Shown: positions 11,780-14,774 of the stretch, piece after piece
How positions within the stretch are numbered: the first letter of the stretch is position 1
Layout of the letters: each line of letters begins with the position of its first letter
Origin: Treponema sp.
GTDB lineage: Bacteria; Spirochaetota; Spirochaetia; Treponematales; Breznakiellaceae
DNA length: 14,774 nucleotides
Direction of reading: 5' to 3'
Assembly: GCA_031288575.1 (NCBI GenBank)
Contig: JAITRD010000168.1
Span: forward strand, 1-14,774
Made by a program: the position numbers and the translations under genes
Notes under the pieces: generated by a model
Databases searched by the model: none
Told to the model about the DNA's origin: nothing
Seen by the model: only the letters and a program-made list of their open reading frames with translations

Positions 11780-14774
11780 ATGATAAAAGAAAAGGTAAAG
11801 AAGGTACTGGTCCTCGGTTCGGGGGGGCTTAAAATCGGCCAGGCCGGGGAGTTTGATTATTCCGGCTCCCAGGCCCTCAAGGCCCTGCGGGAAGAGGGAA
11901 TCAAGACGGTCCTCATCAACCCCAACATCGCCACCATCCAAACCAGCGAGGGAATGGCGGACGCCACCTACTTCCTGCCGGTAACCCCCGACTATGTACG
12001 GCAGGTTATTGAAAAGGAAAGGCCCGACGGGCTTTTCCTCTCCTTCGGAGGGCAGACCGCCCTGAACTGCGGGGTGGAGCTGAACCGGGACGGGACCCTC
12101 TACAAATACGGGGTCCAGGTTTTGGGCACCCCCGTAAAGGCCATTGAAGACACCGAAGACCGGGAACGTTTTGTGGAACGGCTGCGGGAGATCGGCGCCA
12201 AATGCCCCAAGAGCATAGCCGTAAGCGCCGGGAAGGACGGTTCCGGCATAAACGGGGCGGCCGCGGCGGCGGCGGAAATCGGCTATCCCGTCATGGTCCG
12301 GGCGGCCTATGCCCTGGGCGGGGCCGGATCGGGGATATGCCGGAACGAGGGGGAACTCCGGCGGCGCTGCGATCGGGCCTTTTCCAAAACCAGCGAGGTC
12401 CAGGCCGCCCCCCAGGTTCTGATAGAAGAATGGCTTGGAGGCTGGAAGGAGATCGAATACGAGGTGGTCCGGGATCAGTTCGATAACTGCGTCACCGTTT
12501 GTAATATGGAAAATTTTGACCCCCTGGGGATTCATACCGGGGAGAGTATCGTGGTGGCCCCCTCCCAGACCCTTAACGATGGGGAGTACCATAAGCTCAG
12601 GCGGATCGCCATAGAGGTGATCCGCCACTTGGGGATCCTGGGGGAATGTAATATCCAATACGCCCTGGACCCGGCCTCGGAGGATTACCGGATCATTGAG
12701 GTAAACGCCCGGCTTTCCCGGAGTTCCGCCCTGGCCTCCAAGGCCACCGGTTATCCCCTGGCCTTTGTGGCGGCAAAACTTGCCCTGGGTTATTCCCTGA
12801 CGGATATTGAAAACCGCATCACCCGGGTAACCAAGTCCTGTTTTGAGCCCGCCCTGGACTACTGCGTGGTTAAGGTGCCCCGGTGGGACCTGGCCAAGTT
12901 CAAAAACGTGGAAAACCGGATCGGTTCGGAGATGAAATCCGTCGGGGAGGTGATGTCCATAGGAAGAACCTTTGAGGAGGCCCTCCAAAAGGCCCTGCGG
13001 ATGACCGGGATCGGCGCGCCGGGGCTGGCGGCGGAGGAAAATTTCTGCGGCGCCGGGGCCGGGAACCTGCGGGAAAGCCTGGCAAAACCCACGGACCGGC
13101 GGATCTTCATCATCTACCGGGCCCTTTCCGAGGGCTGGTCCGTGGAACGGATCCACCGGCTTACCAAGATCGACCGCTGGTTCCTCTATAAAATCGCCCA
13201 TGTCCTGGAAACGGAACGGGCCCTGAAACTTGCGGGAAAGGAGGGAACCCTCCCCCCCCAACTGCTGGCCCAGGCAAAACACCTCGGTTTTTCCGACCCC
13301 CGGATCGGGGAATTTACCGGCAAGGGGGAGCTTGAGGTGCGTTCCCTCCGGGAGGAGTACCGGATCCGGCCCTCGGTAAAACAGATCGACACCCTGGCGG
13401 CGGAATACCCGGCAAAGACCAACTACCTGTATATGAGTTACGGGGGGCCGGGAAGCGGCGGCAGTCCGGGAGGACTTTTACAGGACGATATAGCTCCCTC
13501 GGGCCGGGGGGTTATGGTCCTGGGCTCCGGGGCCTACCGGATTGGAAGCAGCGTAGAATTCGACTGGTGCTGCGTCAACGCCGTTGAGACCGCCCGGAAG
13601 CTGGGCCGTTATTCCATCATGGTAAACTGCAACCCCGAAACGGTCTCCACCGATTACGATATGTGCGACCGGCTCTACTTCGAGGAACTTACCCTGGAGC
13701 GGGTTCTGGACATCTATGAACGGGAAAGGCCCGAGGGGCTTATCCTCTCCGTGGGGGGGCAGATTCCCAATAACCTGGCGACCAAACTTTATAACGCCGG
13801 GGTCCTTATCTACGGCACCACCCCCCAATCCATCGACATGGCGGAGGACCGGAACAAATTCTCCGCCCTTCTGGATAAACTCAAAATTGAGCAGCCCGAA
13901 TGGAAGGAACTTACCGACCCGGCCTCCGCCAAGGACTTCGCCGCGGCCGTGGGTTACCCGGTACTCATCCGGCCCAGCTATGTATTGTCCGGGGCGGCCA
14001 TGAACGTAGCCTGGGACGACGGGAGCCTGGAAAAATTTCTCCGCCTGGCCGCGGACGTTTCGGCGGAACATCCGGTGGTAATTTCCAAATTTATTGAAAA
14101 CTCCAAGGAGATCGAGATCGACGCCGTGGCTAAACGGGGGGAAATCCTCTTTGACGCCATCACCGAGCATATTGAAAACGCCGGGGTCCATTCCGGGGAC
14201 GCCACGGTGGTACTCCCCGCCCAAAGGCTCTATATCGAAACCATCCGGAAGATCCGTAAAATAAGCTCCCAGATAGCCGGCGCCCTGGACATTACCGGCC
14301 CCTTTAATATCCAGTTTCTGGCCCAGCACAACCGGGTCCAGGTGATCGAATGCAACCTCCGTTCCAGCCGGAGTTTCCCCTTCTGTTCCAAAATCAGCAG
14401 GGTCAACATGATCGACCTGGCGGTCCGGGCCATGCTGGACGAAAAGGTTGAAAAGGCCCCCGTTTCCGCCCTGGACCTGGAATGGGTGGGGGTCAAGGCG
14501 GCCCAGTTCAGCTTTTCCCGGCTCCACGGGGCGGACCCGGTTTCGGGGGTGGAAATGGCATCCACCGGGGAAGTGGGCTGTATCGGGGCGGACCTGAACG
14601 ACGCTTTCCTCAAGGCCCTGCTTTCGGTGGGTTACCGGCTGCCCAAAAAAAGGATCCTCCTCTCCACCGGGACCATCGAAGAAAAGCTGGACTTCCTCGA
14701 CTCCGCCCGGATGCTCATTGATATGGGCTATGAACTCTACGCTTCCCGGGGAACCGCCAAATTTCTCCTCAAAA
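11780..14774 (+). CDS. carB: carbamoyl-phosphate synthase, large subunit, 3' truncated by window end
   Basis: Makes carbamoyl phosphate from bicarbonate, two ATP and ammonia channelled from CarA. The frame is open from the ATG to the window edge: 998 codons, with about 70-80 expected residues missing. The first half starts with VLGSGGLKIGQAGEFDYSGS (the classic CPSase motif) and has its ATP-grasp domain at about 124-340 (GGAGSG, ENFDPLGIHTGESIVVAP, EVNARLSRSSALASK). A connecting domain follows (TKIDRWFL). The second half starts at about 578 (VMVLGSGAYRIGSSVEFDW) with its ATP-grasp at about 688-870 (RPSYVLSGAAMNV, ECNLRSSRSFPF). The start of the methylglyoxal-synthase-like regulatory domain is at about 955-998. 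A Gly/Pro/Ser-rich stretch (555-577) joins the halves. The sequence is of the CAD-like type. AAGGA at 11767-11771 serves as the ribosome binding site. Confidence 0.96.
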   Translation, partial: MIKEKVKKVLVLGSGGLKIGQAGEFDYSGSQALKALREEGIKTVLINPNIATIQTSEGMADATYFLPVTPDYVRQVIEKERPDGLFLSFGGQTALNCGVELNRDGTLYKYGVQVLGTPVKAIEDTEDRERFVERLREIGAKCPKSIAVSAGKDGSGINGAAAAAAEIGYPVMVRAAYALGGAGSGICRNEGELRRRCDRAFSKTSEVQAAPQVLIEEWLGGWKEIEYEVVRDQFDNCVTVCNMENFDPLGIHTGESIVVAPSQTLNDGEYHKLRRIAIEVIRHLGILGECNIQYALDPASEDYRIIEVNARLSRSSALASKATGYPLAFVAAKLALGYSLTDIENRITRVTKSCFEPALDYCVVKVPRWDLAKFKNVENRIGSEMKSVGEVMSIGRTFEEALQKALRMTGIGAPGLAAEENFCGAGAGNLRESLAKPTDRRIFIIYRALSEGWSVERIHRLTKIDRWFLYKIAHVLETERALKLAGKEGTLPPQLLAQAKHLGFSDPRIGEFTGKGELEVRSLREEYRIRPSVKQIDTLAAEYPAKTNYLYMSYGGPGSGGSPGGLLQDDIAPSGRGVMVLGSGAYRIGSSVEFDWCCVNAVETARKLGRYSIMVNCNPETVSTDYDMCDRLYFEELTLERVLDIYERERPEGLILSVGGQIPNNLATKLYNAGVLIYGTTPQSIDMAEDRNKFSALLDKLKIEQPEWKELTDPASAKDFAAAVGYPVLIRPSYVLSGAAMNVAWDDGSLEKFLRLAADVSAEHPVVISKFIENSKEIEIDAVAKRGEILFDAITEHIENAGVHSGDATVVLPAQRLYIETIRKIRKISSQIAGALDITGPFNIQFLAQHNRVQVIECNLRSSRSFPFCSKISRVNMIDLAVRAMLDEKVEKAPVSALDLEWVGVKAAQFSFSRLHGADPVSGVEMASTGEVGCIGADLNDAFLKALLSVGYRLPKKRILLSTGTIEEKLDFLDSARMLIDMGYELYASRGTAKFLLK

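Noticed and set aside
11735..13282. 515-residue open frame antisense to carA/carB
   Set aside because: Pro/Gly-rich antisense frame; carB is open and conserved along the whole stretch on the plus strand.
1..14774. Mobile element, phage, CRISPR or tRNA content
   Set aside because: No transposase, integrase, regular repeat-spacer array, tRNA-like cloverleaf or flanking duplication was found by eye.

Overview
The window looks like chromosomal DNA from a moderately GC-rich spirochaete of the Treponema group, possibly an insect-gut or free-living treponeme. This rests on gene content: tandem small esterases, a DctP plus fused DctQM TRAP transporter, a bacterial GH3 protein, a bacteriohemerythrin and a CAD-like CarA/CarB pair. 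The taxon is inferred by recognition; no rRNA or other marker is present. I see no tRNA, rRNA, CRISPR array, phage gene, transposase or origin.

Layout. Positions 3-77 may be the tail of an unidentified upstream gene. A leader with several inverted repeats precedes icd (357-1556), a homodimeric, eukaryotic-type isocitrate dehydrogenase. Two tandem paralogous alpha/beta-hydrolase esterases follow (1611-2402 and 2405-3217), then a strong hairpin region (3234-3338). Next is a TRAP transporter operon: the periplasmic binding protein (3487-4509) and, one base later, a fused small-plus-large permease (4511-6373). A PlsC-type acyltransferase (6430-7245) closes the plus-strand run. It meets the minus-strand HAD phosphatase gene (7242-7955) tail to tail with a 3-base overlap. 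That gene lies downstream of a GH3-family gene (7994-9694) in the same minus-strand unit. A minus-strand hemerythrin gene (9812-10246) is divergent from carA (10594-11760). carB (11780 to the window end) is cut off about 70-80 residues before its expected C-terminus.

How the genes fit together. Most are housekeeping or transport functions: TCA-cycle oxidation, pyrimidine/arginine carbamoyl phosphate, phospholipid acylation and solute uptake. CarA and CarB should form one enzyme. DctP and DctQM should form one transporter. GH3 and HAD are probably co-transcribed, but their substrates are unknown. The esterases could act on acylated carbohydrates or similar small esters.

Several promoter candidates have the form TTGnnn, exactly 17 bases, then a TAtAAT-like box (icd, dctP, GH3, hemerythrin, carA). 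This fits a conventional sigma-70 system and helps choose the dctP start.

I did not find a clearly new multi-gene system. The best leads are substitutions at positions that usually set ligand or cofactor choice (Arg to Gln in the isocitrate dehydrogenase coenzyme site; Arg to Gly in the TRAP binding protein), the GH3-HAD pair, the CAD-like carbamoyl-phosphate synthetase, an operator-like repeat over the icd promoter, and two intergenic stretches that can form competing RNA structures.
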